Shown piece after piece: positions 34,191 to 42,691 of a stretch of 64,000 nucleotides of DNA; position 1 is the stretch's first letter, and the number at the start of each line of letters is the position of its first letter. The notes under the pieces are model-generated. The model did not search any database. It was not told where the DNA came from and saw only the letters and a program-made list of their open reading frames with translations. Source of the stretch: Mangrovimicrobium sp033283385. GTDB lineage: Bacteria > Pseudomonadota > Gammaproteobacteria > Pseudomonadales > Halieaceae. The stretch covers positions 2,356,001 through 2,420,000 of the forward strand of contig JAWMQQ010000001.1 of assembly GCA_033283385.1 (NCBI GenBank), given 5' to 3'. A program made the position numbers and the translations under genes.

Positions 34191-35269
34191 GCCAGCCGCG
34201 CGATAATCTGCGGCAACTCCGCCGAGGTGCGAATCCCCGGCGCAGCCGCGCACACGTACGGCACCGCATTCACCGCCCGCTGCGCCGTATACCCCGCCAT
34301 CACCAGCGGCATTTCCTCCGGCGTGCAGTCCGCCGGCAAACCGATGTAGATATCGAACGGGGTATCTCCTTCGAGTTGCACCCGCCAGCCGTTCTCGCGA
34401 ATGTTCCAGTCCTTGTCCAGGTCCGTGGTGCAAAACCAGTTGGCGCGAAACTGCAGCACCGGCTCGCCACCGCGCATGCCGGCGACACAGAAGCGTTCGG
34501 CCGCCACCGTGCCCGCCTCGATCTGCCGCCCGCCCATCAGCGGGATCGGCTGGTTGGCCAGCGCGGTTTCACTGGTAGTGACGATGTCGTCGAAGGGAAT
34601 GTTCAGCGCCTCGGCAACCACGTTCAGCGACTGGCCGAAGTTGGCCGTCATGTGGTGCAACAGGTTCGGGTCGGAAGCCTCACCCGCGGGGCGGCCGTAA
34701 CGCAGCACGTCCAGCAGCATCTCATCGGAGCAGCTCGCGGGCATGTCGGCGAACTCGTCGATGGTCAGGCAGTCCAGCCGGCGGCACATGGAGGTGAGTA
34801 CCAGCGGCAGCGCCTCGGTGACGAAGCCGGGGCTGACGCCGGTGCTGTGGATGGACGAGCCGCCCTCGGCACAGGCCGCCTCGACGCGCCGGCGCAGCTC
34901 CTGGTCCATGCGCGGCGGGCTGTGGAATTCGCCGCGGGTAGTAACGATGTTGATACCGGCCGAGAGCATGCGGCAGATGTCATCGGCGTTGTAACCCTCC
35001 TGCATGTACAGCACGCAGTCCGGTTTCAGCGCGATGATATCTTCCACGCTGCGAGTCGCCTTGATCCCCACCGGAGCCCGTCCGGCAAGCTCGCCGGCAT
35101 CGCGCCCCTCTTTCGCCTCGCCGTGCACCCACAGGCCCGAGAGTTCCATCGCCGGGTGGTCCATGACAGCAATCATGCTGCTGGTGCCGACGCGACCGGC
35201 GGACCACTGGACGACACGGTAGACCTTTTCGGCGGGCGGAAGGGGCAGGGATTCACTCGAAATACTCAT
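34187..35269 (-). CDS. NAD(P)-dependent amine dehydrogenase-like / dihydrodipicolinate-reductase-like protein
   Basis: 360 residues from ATG 35269 (AAGGAG nine bases upstream); further upstream extension would overlap the SDR. N-terminal Rossmann domain: YRVVQWSAGRVGTSSMIAVM and ALKPDCVLYMQEGYNADDIC. The rest resembles the 2,4-diaminopentanoate dehydrogenase/DapB-like group common in actinobacteria and marine proteobacteria. The likely chemistry is NAD(P)-linked oxidation of an amine or imine reduction; substrate unknown. The stop TAG comes from a decayed GTAGGAGC repeat. Confidence 0.8.
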   Translation of the reverse strand: MSISSESLPLPPAEKVYRVVQWSAGRVGTSSMIAVMDHPAMELSGLWVHGEAKEGRDAGELAGRAPVGIKATRSVEDIIALKPDCVLYMQEGYNADDICRMLSAGINIVTTRGEFHSPPRMDQELRRRVEAACAEGGSSIHSTGVSPGFVTEALPLVLTSMCRRLDCLTIDEFADMPASCSDEMLLDVLRYGRPAGEASDPNLLHHMTANFGQSLNVVAEALNIPFDDIVTTSETALANQPIPLMGGRQIEAGTVAAERFCVAGMRGGEPVLQFRANWFCTTDLDKDWNIRENGWRVQLEGDTPFDIYIGLPADCTPEEMPLVMAGYTAQRAVNAVPYVCAAAPGIRTSAELPQIIARLA

Positions 35270-35337
35270 GGATAAGGACTCCTTCTTGTTATCTGTTTGT
35301 CGTGTTTTGAAGCAGGATTTTACGGTATCGGCGGGCG

Positions 35338-36087
35338 TCAGGATCGCGTCGGCGTCAACCAGATTTCGTCGACATTGACCCGCGCGGGCTGGCTCACTGC
35401 GTAGCAGATTGCCGCGGCGATATCCTCCGCCTGCATCGAGGTCTCCCTGCCGATGTGTGCGCTCATCGCCTCGCGCAGCGCGGGGTCGGCAATGCTTTCG
35501 GAGATTTCGGTGGAAGTAGTGCCCGGTTCCACGATGGTGACGCGGATACCATGCGCCGCCACCTCCTTGCGCAGGCCGGCGGAAAAAGCCGTAATGCCGT
35601 ACTTGCTCGCCGAGTAGGCGTTGTTGCCCTCGGAACCCGGAATTTTCGCGGCATTGGAAGAGACGGTGACGATATGCCCGCACTGGCGCGCGCGCATGTC
35701 GCCCAGCACGGCCTTGCTCATGTACATAGGTGCCAGCAGGTTGATATCGAAGGTGTCGCGCCAGTCCTGGCAGTGTCCCTCGGCGATTCCGCCGGGGCGG
35801 ATGATGCCGGCGTTGTTGACCAGGATATCCACCTGCCCGAACTGGGCCAGCACCGCTTCGCAGACGGTAAAGGCCTGCGCCTCGTCGCCGACATCCGCGG
35901 CAAAGGCCCGTCCCTCACCGCCGGCGGCCGCAATCTCCTCGCACAGGTCGTGCAGTTTTTCCAGGCGGCGGGCGACCAGCGCAACGCGTGCGCCCATGCT
36001 CGCGAGCATTGACGCCGTCGCGGCGCCGATGCCCGAGGAGGCGCCGGTGACCAGGGCCACTTTCCCCTCCAGGGATTGCATTATCAT
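35338..36087 (-). CDS. SDR-family oxidoreductase
   Basis: 249 residues. VALVTGASSGIGAATASMLA, VNNAGIIRPGGI, IVTVSSNAAKIPGSEGNNAY and the catalytic YSASKYGITAFSAG. ATG 36087 has GGGAG seven bases upstream; the next ATG is two codons later. The C-terminal VNVDEIWLTPT matches another SDR in this window (VNVSEVWVRAT at 39430), so the two are likely paralogues of one clade. Same strand as, and 68 bases before, the amine-dehydrogenase-like gene. Confidence 0.87.
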   Translation of the reverse strand: MIMQSLEGKVALVTGASSGIGAATASMLASMGARVALVARRLEKLHDLCEEIAAAGGEGRAFAADVGDEAQAFTVCEAVLAQFGQVDILVNNAGIIRPGGIAEGHCQDWRDTFDINLLAPMYMSKAVLGDMRARQCGHIVTVSSNAAKIPGSEGNNAYSASKYGITAFSAGLRKEVAAHGIRVTIVEPGTTSTEISESIADPALREAMSAHIGRETSMQAEDIAAAICYAVSQPARVNVDEIWLTPTRS

Positions 36088-36213
36088 TATCGTGCTCCCG
36101 GTACGCTATAGACACCAGTGTTGATGACTTTCCGAGAGGCCTATTGTGACTGTCGGAGCGCCGCTTGTCATGTACGGCCTGGAGAAAATCGCGGCGCGCA
36201 TGCGGATCGGGAT

Positions 36214-36238
36214 GATCGCGCGCGGAGCGCGCTCCTAC
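36214..36238. repeat. Single GTAGGAGC-type unit
   Basis: One inverted unit, GATCGCGCGCGGAGCGCGCT followed by CCTACA. Its TAG (minus strand 36237-36235) is the stop codon of the SDR gene that follows. The rest of the 36088-36234 gap holds no gene. Confidence 0.8.
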
Positions 36239-36984
36239 ACGGCGGTGCCGCCGTTGATACCCAGCAACTGCGCGGTGATGTAACCCGCATCCTCCGACGC
36301 GAAAAACGCCACCGCCGCGGCGACCTCCTCCGCCCGGCCCATGCGCGGGATCGGGTAGGCCGCGAGCATTTGCTCCAGCGATACCGGGAACTTGCCGCCC
36401 TCGATCGCGCGACGGGCCATCGGCGTATCCACCAGCCCCGGCGCCACCGCGTTGACGGTGATGCCGCTGCGCCCCACCTCCAGCGCCAGCGAGCGGGTCA
36501 TGGCGACGATGCCGCCCTTGGCCGCCGCGTAGTGCACCATGGTCGCGCCGCCGATCTGCGCGGCGATGGAGGCGAAGTTGACAATGCGCCCCCAGCCCTG
36601 CGCTTCCATGTCCGGCAATACCACCTGGGTGACGGTGAAGGCGCCCTTGAGGTTGGTGTCGATCATGCGCGACAGGTTGTCGGCGTCGATTTCGGCGAAG
36701 GGGCAGAAGTTTTCCACGCCGGCGTTGTTCACCAGCACGCCGATCGGCCCGAAGGCTTCGCGCAACTGCTGGACGGCGGCCTCGACCTGTGCGCGGTCGG
36801 TGATATCCGCCGCCAGCGCCAGCGCGCGACCGCCCGCCGCGTTGATCGAATCCGCCACCGCCGCGGCGTTTTCGGCGACGATATCCAGCACGCCCACCGC
36901 CATGCCGTCCTTCGCCAGCCGGCGACAGGTCGCCTCGCCCATGCCGACGCCGCCGCCGGTGACCAGTGCCGTTCTGCTTGTCAT
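36235..36984 (-). CDS. SDR-family oxidoreductase (3-oxoacyl reductase-like)
   Basis: 249 residues. ALVTGGGVGMGEATCRRLAK for the cofactor, LVNNAGVENFCPF, IVNFASIAAQIGGATMVHYA and AAKGGIVAMTRSL for catalysis. Ends LLGINGGTAV and takes its TAG stop from a GTAGGAGC unit. Divergent from the ferredoxin-P450 operon, so possibly part of the same regulon. Confidence 0.87.
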   Translation of the reverse strand: MTSRTALVTGGGVGMGEATCRRLAKDGMAVGVLDIVAENAAAVADSINAAGGRALALAADITDRAQVEAAVQQLREAFGPIGVLVNNAGVENFCPFAEIDADNLSRMIDTNLKGAFTVTQVVLPDMEAQGWGRIVNFASIAAQIGGATMVHYAAAKGGIVAMTRSLALEVGRSGITVNAVAPGLVDTPMARRAIEGGKFPVSLEQMLAAYPIPRMGRAEEVAAAVAFFASEDAGYITAQLLGINGGTAV

Positions 36985-37081
36985 GTGAAGCCTGCCTTGT
37001 AATTCGCTGTGGACCGCGTGTTACCCGGCGAACCGCGAGCCTGTCATTATTGAAACGCCGGGAGCGTTAATTTAACCTCGA

Positions 37082-37113
37082 TTGAGGCGTAATACTCAAC
37101 GCAGTTGTATAAT
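37082..37113 (+). promoter_or_regulatory. Candidate promoter with inverted repeat TTGAG-N8-CTCAA ahead of the ferredoxin-P450 operon
   Basis: TATAAT at 37108-37113 is a consensus -10, 40 bases before the ferredoxin start. TTGAGG at 37082 could be a -35 but the spacer is 20. The arms TTGAG (37082-37086) and CTCAA (37095-37099) form a palindrome overlapping this region, a position suited to a repressor. The regulator is not identified. Confidence 0.45.
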
Positions 37114-37153
37114 GCCTCCGCGAACGAGACGATTACAATAACAGGCACACAGC

Positions 37154-37477
37154 ATGGTCCAGATCATCTACAAAGAATCCAGCGGCGCCGAGCACCCGGT
37201 CGACGCCGAGCCCGGCAAGTCCGTGATGCAAACCGCCGTGGACAACGGCGTACCCAGTATCCTCGGCGAATGCGGCGGCCAGCTCGCCTGCGGCACCTGC
37301 CTGGTCTATGTCGACCCCGCCTGGCGCGAGATCACCGGCGAGCCGGACGACATGGAAGAGGCTACCCTGGAGCTGCACGCGGACAACCCCCACGAGGGCA
37401 AGCGCCTGAGTTGCCAGATCAAGGTGTCCGAGGAAATGGAAGGGCTGGTACTGCACCTGCCCGACAGCCAGTACTGA
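37154..37477 (+). CDS. [2Fe-2S] ferredoxin (adrenodoxin/putidaredoxin type)
   Basis: 107 residues. Cluster ligands: GECGGQLACGTCLVYVD gives C-x5-C-x2-C, and the fourth Cys is in RLSCQIKV, the adrenodoxin-type layout. The acidic stretch EPDDMEEATLEL is where such ferredoxins dock P450s. It lies 17 bases before a cytochrome P450, so it almost certainly donates electrons to it. No ferredoxin reductase gene is present nearby. Confidence 0.93.
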   Translation: MVQIIYKESSGAEHPVDAEPGKSVMQTAVDNGVPSILGECGGQLACGTCLVYVDPAWREITGEPDDMEEATLELHADNPHEGKRLSCQIKVSEEMEGLVLHLPDSQY

Positions 37478-37493
37478 CGCGGAGGTATTCGCC

Positions 37494-38708
37494 ATGCCGT
37501 CGATCGCCGAAATGGACCTGCCCCTGCTGCCGGTCGAAGACCCGGATTTCCAGCGCGACCCGATGCCCTATGTGGACGCCGCGCGCGAGCGCCACCCGTG
37601 GCTGGCGCGCTTCAGCCAGGGCTACATCGTGCACGGTTACGAGGCGGTGAAAGACCTCGCCTTCATGGACGACAAGCTGGTCATGGGCCTGGGCCACGTG
37701 GTGGACTTCTACCAGGTGCAGGGCTCGCCCTGGGCGCGCTTCATGCTGGAAATGCTGCAGTCACACACCGGCGCCGAGCACGCGCGCATCCGCGCCAGCG
37801 TGGCGCAGGCCTTCACCCCCCGCCGGGCCAACGAGGTGCGCCCCGCCATGCGCCGGGTGATCACGCAACTGCTCGACGACTGGACGACCGACGACCATTT
37901 CGACTTTGCGGAATTCGCCTCGTACTTTCCCATCGCCGTGTTGTGCGGCGTACTGGGCGTCTCCACCGAAGGCATCCCGCGCATCCGCAGGGCCATCGAG
38001 ACCCACATGGCTTCGCTGACGCTGGACAAGGCGAAGTACCCGGCATTCATGGAGTCCTTCGACCTGCTGTGGGACTACGCGGGCGAGCTGATTGCCGAGC
38101 GTGAGAGCGCCGGGGCAAACGACGAGACCGCGCTGCTGGACGCGCTGATCGCCGCGAAAAACGCCGGCAAGCTCAACGAGACCGAATTGCGCGACATGCT
38201 GCTGGTGCTGCTGATCGCGGGTTACGACACCTCGAAGAACATGCTCACCCTGACCATGTACCGGCTGCTGGACCGGCCCGATGACTGGCAGCGCTGCGCA
38301 CAGGACATCGGCTTTTGCGCGAAGGTCATCGAGGAGATGCTGCGCCACTCCAGTATCGCCACGGTGTTCCGCAGCGTGGTGGAAGACTTCGAATACCAGG
38401 GCCATGTATTTCCGCGCGGCGCGATGGTGGCCTTCGCCATGCCGCTGGCCAACCGCGACCCGCAGGCATTCCCCGACCCGATGCGCTTCGACCCCGAGCG
38501 CAAGAGCGCCAACCGCCACCTCGCCTTCGGCCGCGGCGAGCACATCTGCCTCGGCCAGTTCCTCGCCCGCGCGCAGCTCGAGGAGGGCCTGCACCTGATC
38601 GCGCAGCGCATCAGCCACCCGGTGCTTGCCGGTGACATCGGCTGGCGGCCTTTCCTCGGCGCCTGGGGGCTGAGCACGCTGCCAATCCGCTTCGACGCCG
38701 CGGCCTGA
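37494..38708 (+). CDS. Cytochrome P450
   Basis: 404 residues, bacterial class I P450. I-helix LLIAGYDTSKNMLT with the acid/alcohol pair altered to D-T, K-helix ExxR in EEMLRHSS, and heme loop FGRGEHICLGQFLARAQLEE with axial C352. Soluble, no membrane anchor. It forms an operon with the upstream ferredoxin and the downstream SDR, which suggests hydroxylation of an alicyclic or terpenoid/fatty substrate followed by alcohol oxidation; the substrate is unknown. Confidence 0.92.
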   Translation: MPSIAEMDLPLLPVEDPDFQRDPMPYVDAARERHPWLARFSQGYIVHGYEAVKDLAFMDDKLVMGLGHVVDFYQVQGSPWARFMLEMLQSHTGAEHARIRASVAQAFTPRRANEVRPAMRRVITQLLDDWTTDDHFDFAEFASYFPIAVLCGVLGVSTEGIPRIRRAIETHMASLTLDKAKYPAFMESFDLLWDYAGELIAERESAGANDETALLDALIAAKNAGKLNETELRDMLLVLLIAGYDTSKNMLTLTMYRLLDRPDDWQRCAQDIGFCAKVIEEMLRHSSIATVFRSVVEDFEYQGHVFPRGAMVAFAMPLANRDPQAFPDPMRFDPERKSANRHLAFGRGEHICLGQFLARAQLEEGLHLIAQRISHPVLAGDIGWRPFLGAWGLSTLPIRFDAAA

Positions 38709-38718
38709 GGGCAACACC

Positions 38719-39471
38719 TTGGAAAAAGCGCTGGCGCGCAAGGTCGCCCTCGTCACCGGCGCCTCCTCCGGCATCGGCGAGGCCTGCGCCCTGGCGCTGG
38801 CCGCCGCGGGCGCCACGGTCATGGTCGTCGCACGCCGTGAGGACCGGCTGCAATCGCTGGTTCAGCGCATCACTGATGCGGGCGGCTCCGCCGACTACCG
38901 CGCCGGTGACGTCACCGACGAGGCATTTGCATTGGGCTGCGTGGCCGACACTGTGTCGCAGTGGAGCGGGCTCGATATCCTGGTGAATTCCGCGGGCACC
39001 ATCCAGGCCACCCAGGTCGGCGATGCCGACCTCGCCCTTTGGCGCGACACCATCGCCGTCAACCTGCTCGCCAGTCTCTACACCTGCCACGCAGCGATCG
39101 CGCCAATGCGCGCTGCCGGCGGCGGCACCATCGTCAATATCGGCTCGCTGGCCTGCCGCACCACCTCGCCCATCTACAACGCCTACGCCACCAGCAAGCA
39201 CGCCCTGTACGCGATGAACGACGGCCTGCGCCAGGAGGTCGGCCCCGACGGTATCCGCGTATCGCTGGTACTGCCCGGCACCGTCACCACCGAGATCTGG
39301 ACGCAGATGGCGGACCCGGCCCACGCCGAGGCGATCCGCGCCCACCTCAACCAGGAGGCGGCGGTTTTGCCGAAGGAAATCGCCGATGCCGTAGTGTATA
39401 TCGCCACGGCGCCGCCCCAGGTGAATGTCTCGGAAGTCTGGGTGCGGGCTACGCGGGATACGCAGTACTGA
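38719..39471 (+). CDS. SDR-family oxidoreductase of the P450 operon
   Basis: 250 residues from a TTG start at 38719, with GAGGG just upstream spanning the P450 stop. VALVTGASSGIGEACALALA, LVNSAGTIQATQ, IVNIGSLACRTTSPIYNAYA and ATSKHALYAMNDG. Same operon as the P450, so a likely role is oxidising the alcohol that the P450 makes. Paralogue of the SDR at 35338. Confidence 0.85.
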   Translation: MEKALARKVALVTGASSGIGEACALALAAAGATVMVVARREDRLQSLVQRITDAGGSADYRAGDVTDEAFALGCVADTVSQWSGLDILVNSAGTIQATQVGDADLALWRDTIAVNLLASLYTCHAAIAPMRAAGGGTIVNIGSLACRTTSPIYNAYATSKHALYAMNDGLRQEVGPDGIRVSLVLPGTVTTEIWTQMADPAHAEAIRAHLNQEAAVLPKEIADAVVYIATAPPQVNVSEVWVRATRDTQY

Positions 39472-39487
39472 GGCGCGTGCGGCGGGC

Positions 39488-41119
39488 ATGCCAGACTCCC
39501 TGAACATCCTCGCCATGCTGGCCACCGGGCTGGTGCTGTTCCTGTTCGGCATGCAGCAACTCGAGAACGGCGTGCGCGCGCTGGGTTACGACACCTTCAA
39601 GCGCTGGCTCTCCCGCTCCACCGCATCGCCGCTGGGCAGCGCGGGTACCGGCATGTTCATTACCGCGCTGCTGCAGAGCAGTTCCCTGGTCAGCCTGCTG
39701 GTGCTCGCTTTCGCCAGCGCCGGGGTTCTGCCGCTGTACAACGCCGTGGGCGTGATTCTCGGCGCCAACCTCGGCACCACGGTCAAGGGCTGGCTGGTCG
39801 CCACCATCGGCTTCAAGCTCTCCCTGCAGGCGCTGGCCCTGCCGCTGATGGCCGCCGGTGCCGCCGGGCAACTGCTGCCGCGAGGCCAGGGCACGGCGCG
39901 CAGCACCGGGATACTGCTGTTCGGCCTGGGGCTGATCATCTTCGGCATGGACTACATGGTGCGCGCGGTGGCGGGCCTGCCGGAGCAGTGGGACCTTGCC
40001 GTGCTGCACGGCCACGGTGCCTGGCTGTACTTCCTGGCCGGTATCGCCATCGCGGCGCTGATCCAGTCCAGCTCGGCCACCATGATGATGACGCTGGCCG
40101 CGCTGAACGCCGGCCTGTTCGGCCTGCCGGAGGCCGCCGCGCTGATGATCGGCGCGGACCTCGGCACCACCAGCACCACACTGCTGGGCAGTATCGGCGG
40201 CCACCCGGTGAAGCGGCGGCTGGCCCTGGCCCATGTGGTATTCAACCTGGTGGTGGACCTGAGCGCGCTGCTGTTCCTGCTGCCGGCGCTGCCCACGCTG
40301 CTGGCGCTGGTCGAGCTGGAGGATCCGCTGTACGGCCTGGTCGCCTTCCACAGCCTGTTCAACCTGCTCGGGCTTGCCGCCTTCCTGCCCTTTCTCAAGC
40401 CGTTCTCGCACTGGCTGGAACAGCGCTTCGTCACCGCCGAGGAACAGGAGCGACCGCTGGTGGGCCAGCCCACGGACGTGCCCGAGGCCGCCCTGCTGGC
40501 CTCGGCGCGCGTACTGGGCGACATGCGCCTGGGCGCGGTCGTGCTCAACCTGCACGGCTTCCAGCTGCGGCCGGAGCAACTGCAGGTGGGCGAAGCGCAG
40601 CAGCAGGCACTGGACAAAGTGCTGGCACAGCACGATGACCCGGAGCAGCGCTACCAGCACATCAAGCGCCACGAGGCCGACCTGCTCGCATTTTCCTGCG
40701 ACCTGCAGGAGCAGCCGCTGAGCGCGGTGCAGGTCGACACGCTGCAGCGGCAGGTCCACGAGGCGCGCGCCCTGGTCTACAGCAGCAAGACCATCAACGA
40801 TATCCGCGAGAACCTGGTCTACATGCGCCACAGCGCGCAACCCGAGGTGCTTGCGCTGTACCATGCCCACCGCGATTTCATCCGGCACCTCTACCACCGC
40901 TACCTGCCGCTGGCCAAGGCGGAGGACGCCGGCGCCGCCCGCACGGAGGCGCTCGCCGAACTTCGCGAGGACAACGAACGGCACTACCGGCAGGCCAACG
41001 ACAGCGTGAATACGATGGCGGCGTCGGACAGCGTCAGCGGCGTCGACCTGTCCACCATGCTCAACGTCAACCGCGAGATACACCACGCGGTCAAGAACCT
41101 GCTGCTGGCGCTGGAATAG
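39488..41119 (+). CDS. Na/Pi cotransporter family protein (NptA type with PhoU-like tail)
   Basis: 543 residues from ATG 39488. The two inverted NptA repeats each carry the QSSS motif: ITALLQSSSLVSLLVLAF and AALIQSSSATMMMTLAA, each followed by a G-x-N/D-L-G-T-T signature (GANLGTTVKG; GADLGTTSTT). The C-terminal 200 residues are helical and PhoU-like. An inner-membrane sodium-linked phosphate carrier or phosphate exporter by family. It lies 16 bases after the SDR but its role seems unrelated. Confidence 0.9.
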   Translation: MPDSLNILAMLATGLVLFLFGMQQLENGVRALGYDTFKRWLSRSTASPLGSAGTGMFITALLQSSSLVSLLVLAFASAGVLPLYNAVGVILGANLGTTVKGWLVATIGFKLSLQALALPLMAAGAAGQLLPRGQGTARSTGILLFGLGLIIFGMDYMVRAVAGLPEQWDLAVLHGHGAWLYFLAGIAIAALIQSSSATMMMTLAALNAGLFGLPEAAALMIGADLGTTSTTLLGSIGGHPVKRRLALAHVVFNLVVDLSALLFLLPALPTLLALVELEDPLYGLVAFHSLFNLLGLAAFLPFLKPFSHWLEQRFVTAEEQERPLVGQPTDVPEAALLASARVLGDMRLGAVVLNLHGFQLRPEQLQVGEAQQQALDKVLAQHDDPEQRYQHIKRHEADLLAFSCDLQEQPLSAVQVDTLQRQVHEARALVYSSKTINDIRENLVYMRHSAQPEVLALYHAHRDFIRHLYHRYLPLAKAEDAGAARTEALAELREDNERHYRQANDSVNTMAASDSVSGVDLSTMLNVNREIHHAVKNLLLALE

Positions 41120-41189
41120 CCGCCACACCCCGTGGGCTACACTTCGTGTAACCCGCAGCCAGATATAAGAACCGAACAGGGAGAAGCGC

Positions 41190-42092
41190 ATGTCATCCGC
41201 AGATTGGGACACTTCCAACATCCCGCCCCAACACGACCGCGTCGCCATCGTCACCGGCGCCAGCAGCGGGATCGGGCTGGCGGCCGCCGAGGCGCTGGCG
41301 GCCAAGGGCGCGAGCGTCGTTCTCGCCTCGCGCGATACGCGAAAAGGCGAGCGCGCGCTGGCGCAGTTGCAGCATTCACTGCCGGAAGCCGATGCCGTGT
41401 TCGCGCAACTGGACCTCGCGGACCTGGCCTCGGTGCGCCGCTTCAGCGAGCAGTTCCTCGCGGAGAATCAGCGGCTGGACATGCTGATCAACAACGCGGG
41501 CATCATGATGTGCCCCTACGCGCAAACCCGCGACGGCTTCGAGATACAGTTCGGCACCAATCACCTCGGCCACTTCGCCCTGACCTGCTTGCTGCTGCCG
41601 CTGCTGCGGCAGACCGCCGGATCGCGTGTGGTCGTGGTATCCAGCCTCGCCCACCGCGGCGGCAAGCTGGATTTCGACGATCTCGACTGGCGCAAACGCG
41701 AGTACTCGACCACCCAGGCCTACTGCGACAGCAAACTGGCCAACCTGCTGTTCGCCCAGGAGCTGGCGCGCCGGCTCGGGGACAGCGGCAGCAACCCGCT
41801 GGTCACCGCGGCGCACCCGGGCTGGACCCGCACCGAATTGCAGCGTCACGTCTGGAAATATCGCGTGCTGGGCCTGTTCATGGGCCAGGGCACTGACCGC
41901 GGCGCGCTGCCCACGCTGCGCGCGGCGATCGATGCAAACGCGGCCCCGGGAGACTATTACGGCCCGGGCGGCAAGCAGGAGATGCGCGGCGCGCCGGTCA
42001 GGGTGGCTTGCAGCGACACCGCGCGCGATCCGGCGCTGGCGGCGCGACTGTGGCAGGTGTCCCGGGAACTGACCGGCATCGAAGCCCTGTAA
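41190..42092 (+). CDS. SDR-family oxidoreductase, retinol-dehydrogenase-like
   Basis: 300 residues. VAIVTGASSGIGLAAAEALA, INNAGIMMCPYAQTRDGFEI, TNHLGHFALTCLLLPLL, VVVSSLAHRGGKLDFDDLDW and catalytic AYCDSKLANLLFAQEL. This is the RDH/WW-oxidoreductase-like branch. Preceded by GGGAG. Ends at a strong terminator at 42099. Confidence 0.87.
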   Translation: MSSADWDTSNIPPQHDRVAIVTGASSGIGLAAAEALAAKGASVVLASRDTRKGERALAQLQHSLPEADAVFAQLDLADLASVRRFSEQFLAENQRLDMLINNAGIMMCPYAQTRDGFEIQFGTNHLGHFALTCLLLPLLRQTAGSRVVVVSSLAHRGGKLDFDDLDWRKREYSTTQAYCDSKLANLLFAQELARRLGDSGSNPLVTAAHPGWTRTELQRHVWKYRVLGLFMGQGTDRGALPTLRAAIDANAAPGDYYGPGGKQEMRGAPVRVACSDTARDPALAARLWQVSRELTGIEAL

Positions 42093-42098
42093 CAAAAA

Positions 42099-42135
42099 GG
42101 GGGCGGAGGGATTAAAAATTAACCCCTCCGCCCCC
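42099..42135. terminator. Bidirectional intrinsic terminator
   Basis: GGGGGCGGAGGG pairs with CCCTCCGCCCCC across an AT-rich 13-base loop (ATTAAAAATTAAC). An A run precedes it on the plus strand, so the minus-strand transcript has the U tract, while the plus strand gains a very stable hairpin. It sits between two convergent genes, the SDR and the ricin-type lectin. Confidence 0.85.
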
Positions 42136-42152
42136 TGTTCGTTCAGCCGGCG

Positions 42153-42656
42153 CTATTGAAAGATCTGGTTGTCCGACATGTTGCAGTTAGTGCTGATCAC
42201 GTTGGCCTGCTTCTGGCTGGGGTTGCCGGTAGCCTGCAGGCAGCGGTCTTCCTTGTTGGCCAGGCGGCCCTTGTCGTCCAGTGTCCACTGTTGCGCCTTG
42301 TCGTCGCCGCACTTCTGCATGACGGCACTGGCACCGAGTTTTTTCGGGTTGCCGTCCACGCCCACGCAGGTGTCGCCCTGGCCGACCAGCTTGTTTCCGT
42401 CGAGGCGGAACTGCTGGTTTTTCGCGTCCGGCTTACAGGGCCGAATGACAAGGTTGGCACCCACGGCGTTGAGGCCGCCGTTGATCTGCATGCAGCGTCC
42501 GCCCTTGAGCTCGAAGTTACGCCACTCCTTGGACTCCGCGATGATTTTGTCGCCCTGCTGCTGCATGGTCTTGAGGGCGTCAGTGTTGAGATCTATCGCC
42601 AGCGCGCCGGGCGCTGCCGCGGCGAACAGCACTGCTACAAAGTATGCGTGTTTCAT
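42153..42656 (-). CDS. Secreted ricin-type beta-trefoil lectin-domain protein
   Basis: 167 residues. Signal peptide MKHAYFVAVLFAAAAPGALA, then a short helix and a beta-trefoil with Q-x-W/F-like repeats: NQQFRLDGNKLVGQGDTCVG, AQQWTLDDKGRLANKEDRCL and SDNQIFQ at the end. Cysteines pair within repeats. Ricin-type lectins bind sugars; here a stand-alone carbohydrate-binding protein in the periplasm or outside. The last Q-x-F lies at the C-terminus, so the third repeat is incomplete. Divergent from tamB. Confidence 0.82.
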   Translation of the reverse strand: MKHAYFVAVLFAAAAPGALAIDLNTDALKTMQQQGDKIIAESKEWRNFELKGGRCMQINGGLNAVGANLVIRPCKPDAKNQQFRLDGNKLVGQGDTCVGVDGNPKKLGASAVMQKCGDDKAQQWTLDDKGRLANKEDRCLQATGNPSQKQANVISTNCNMSDNQIFQ

Positions 42657-42691
42657 TGTGATGGACCTTTCACTAGTATTGTCGTTACAGG

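Noticed and set aside
34187..35683. Longer frame of the amine-dehydrogenase-like gene
   Set aside because: Extends into the SDR at 35338 without similarity; ATG 35269 has a strong ribosome site.
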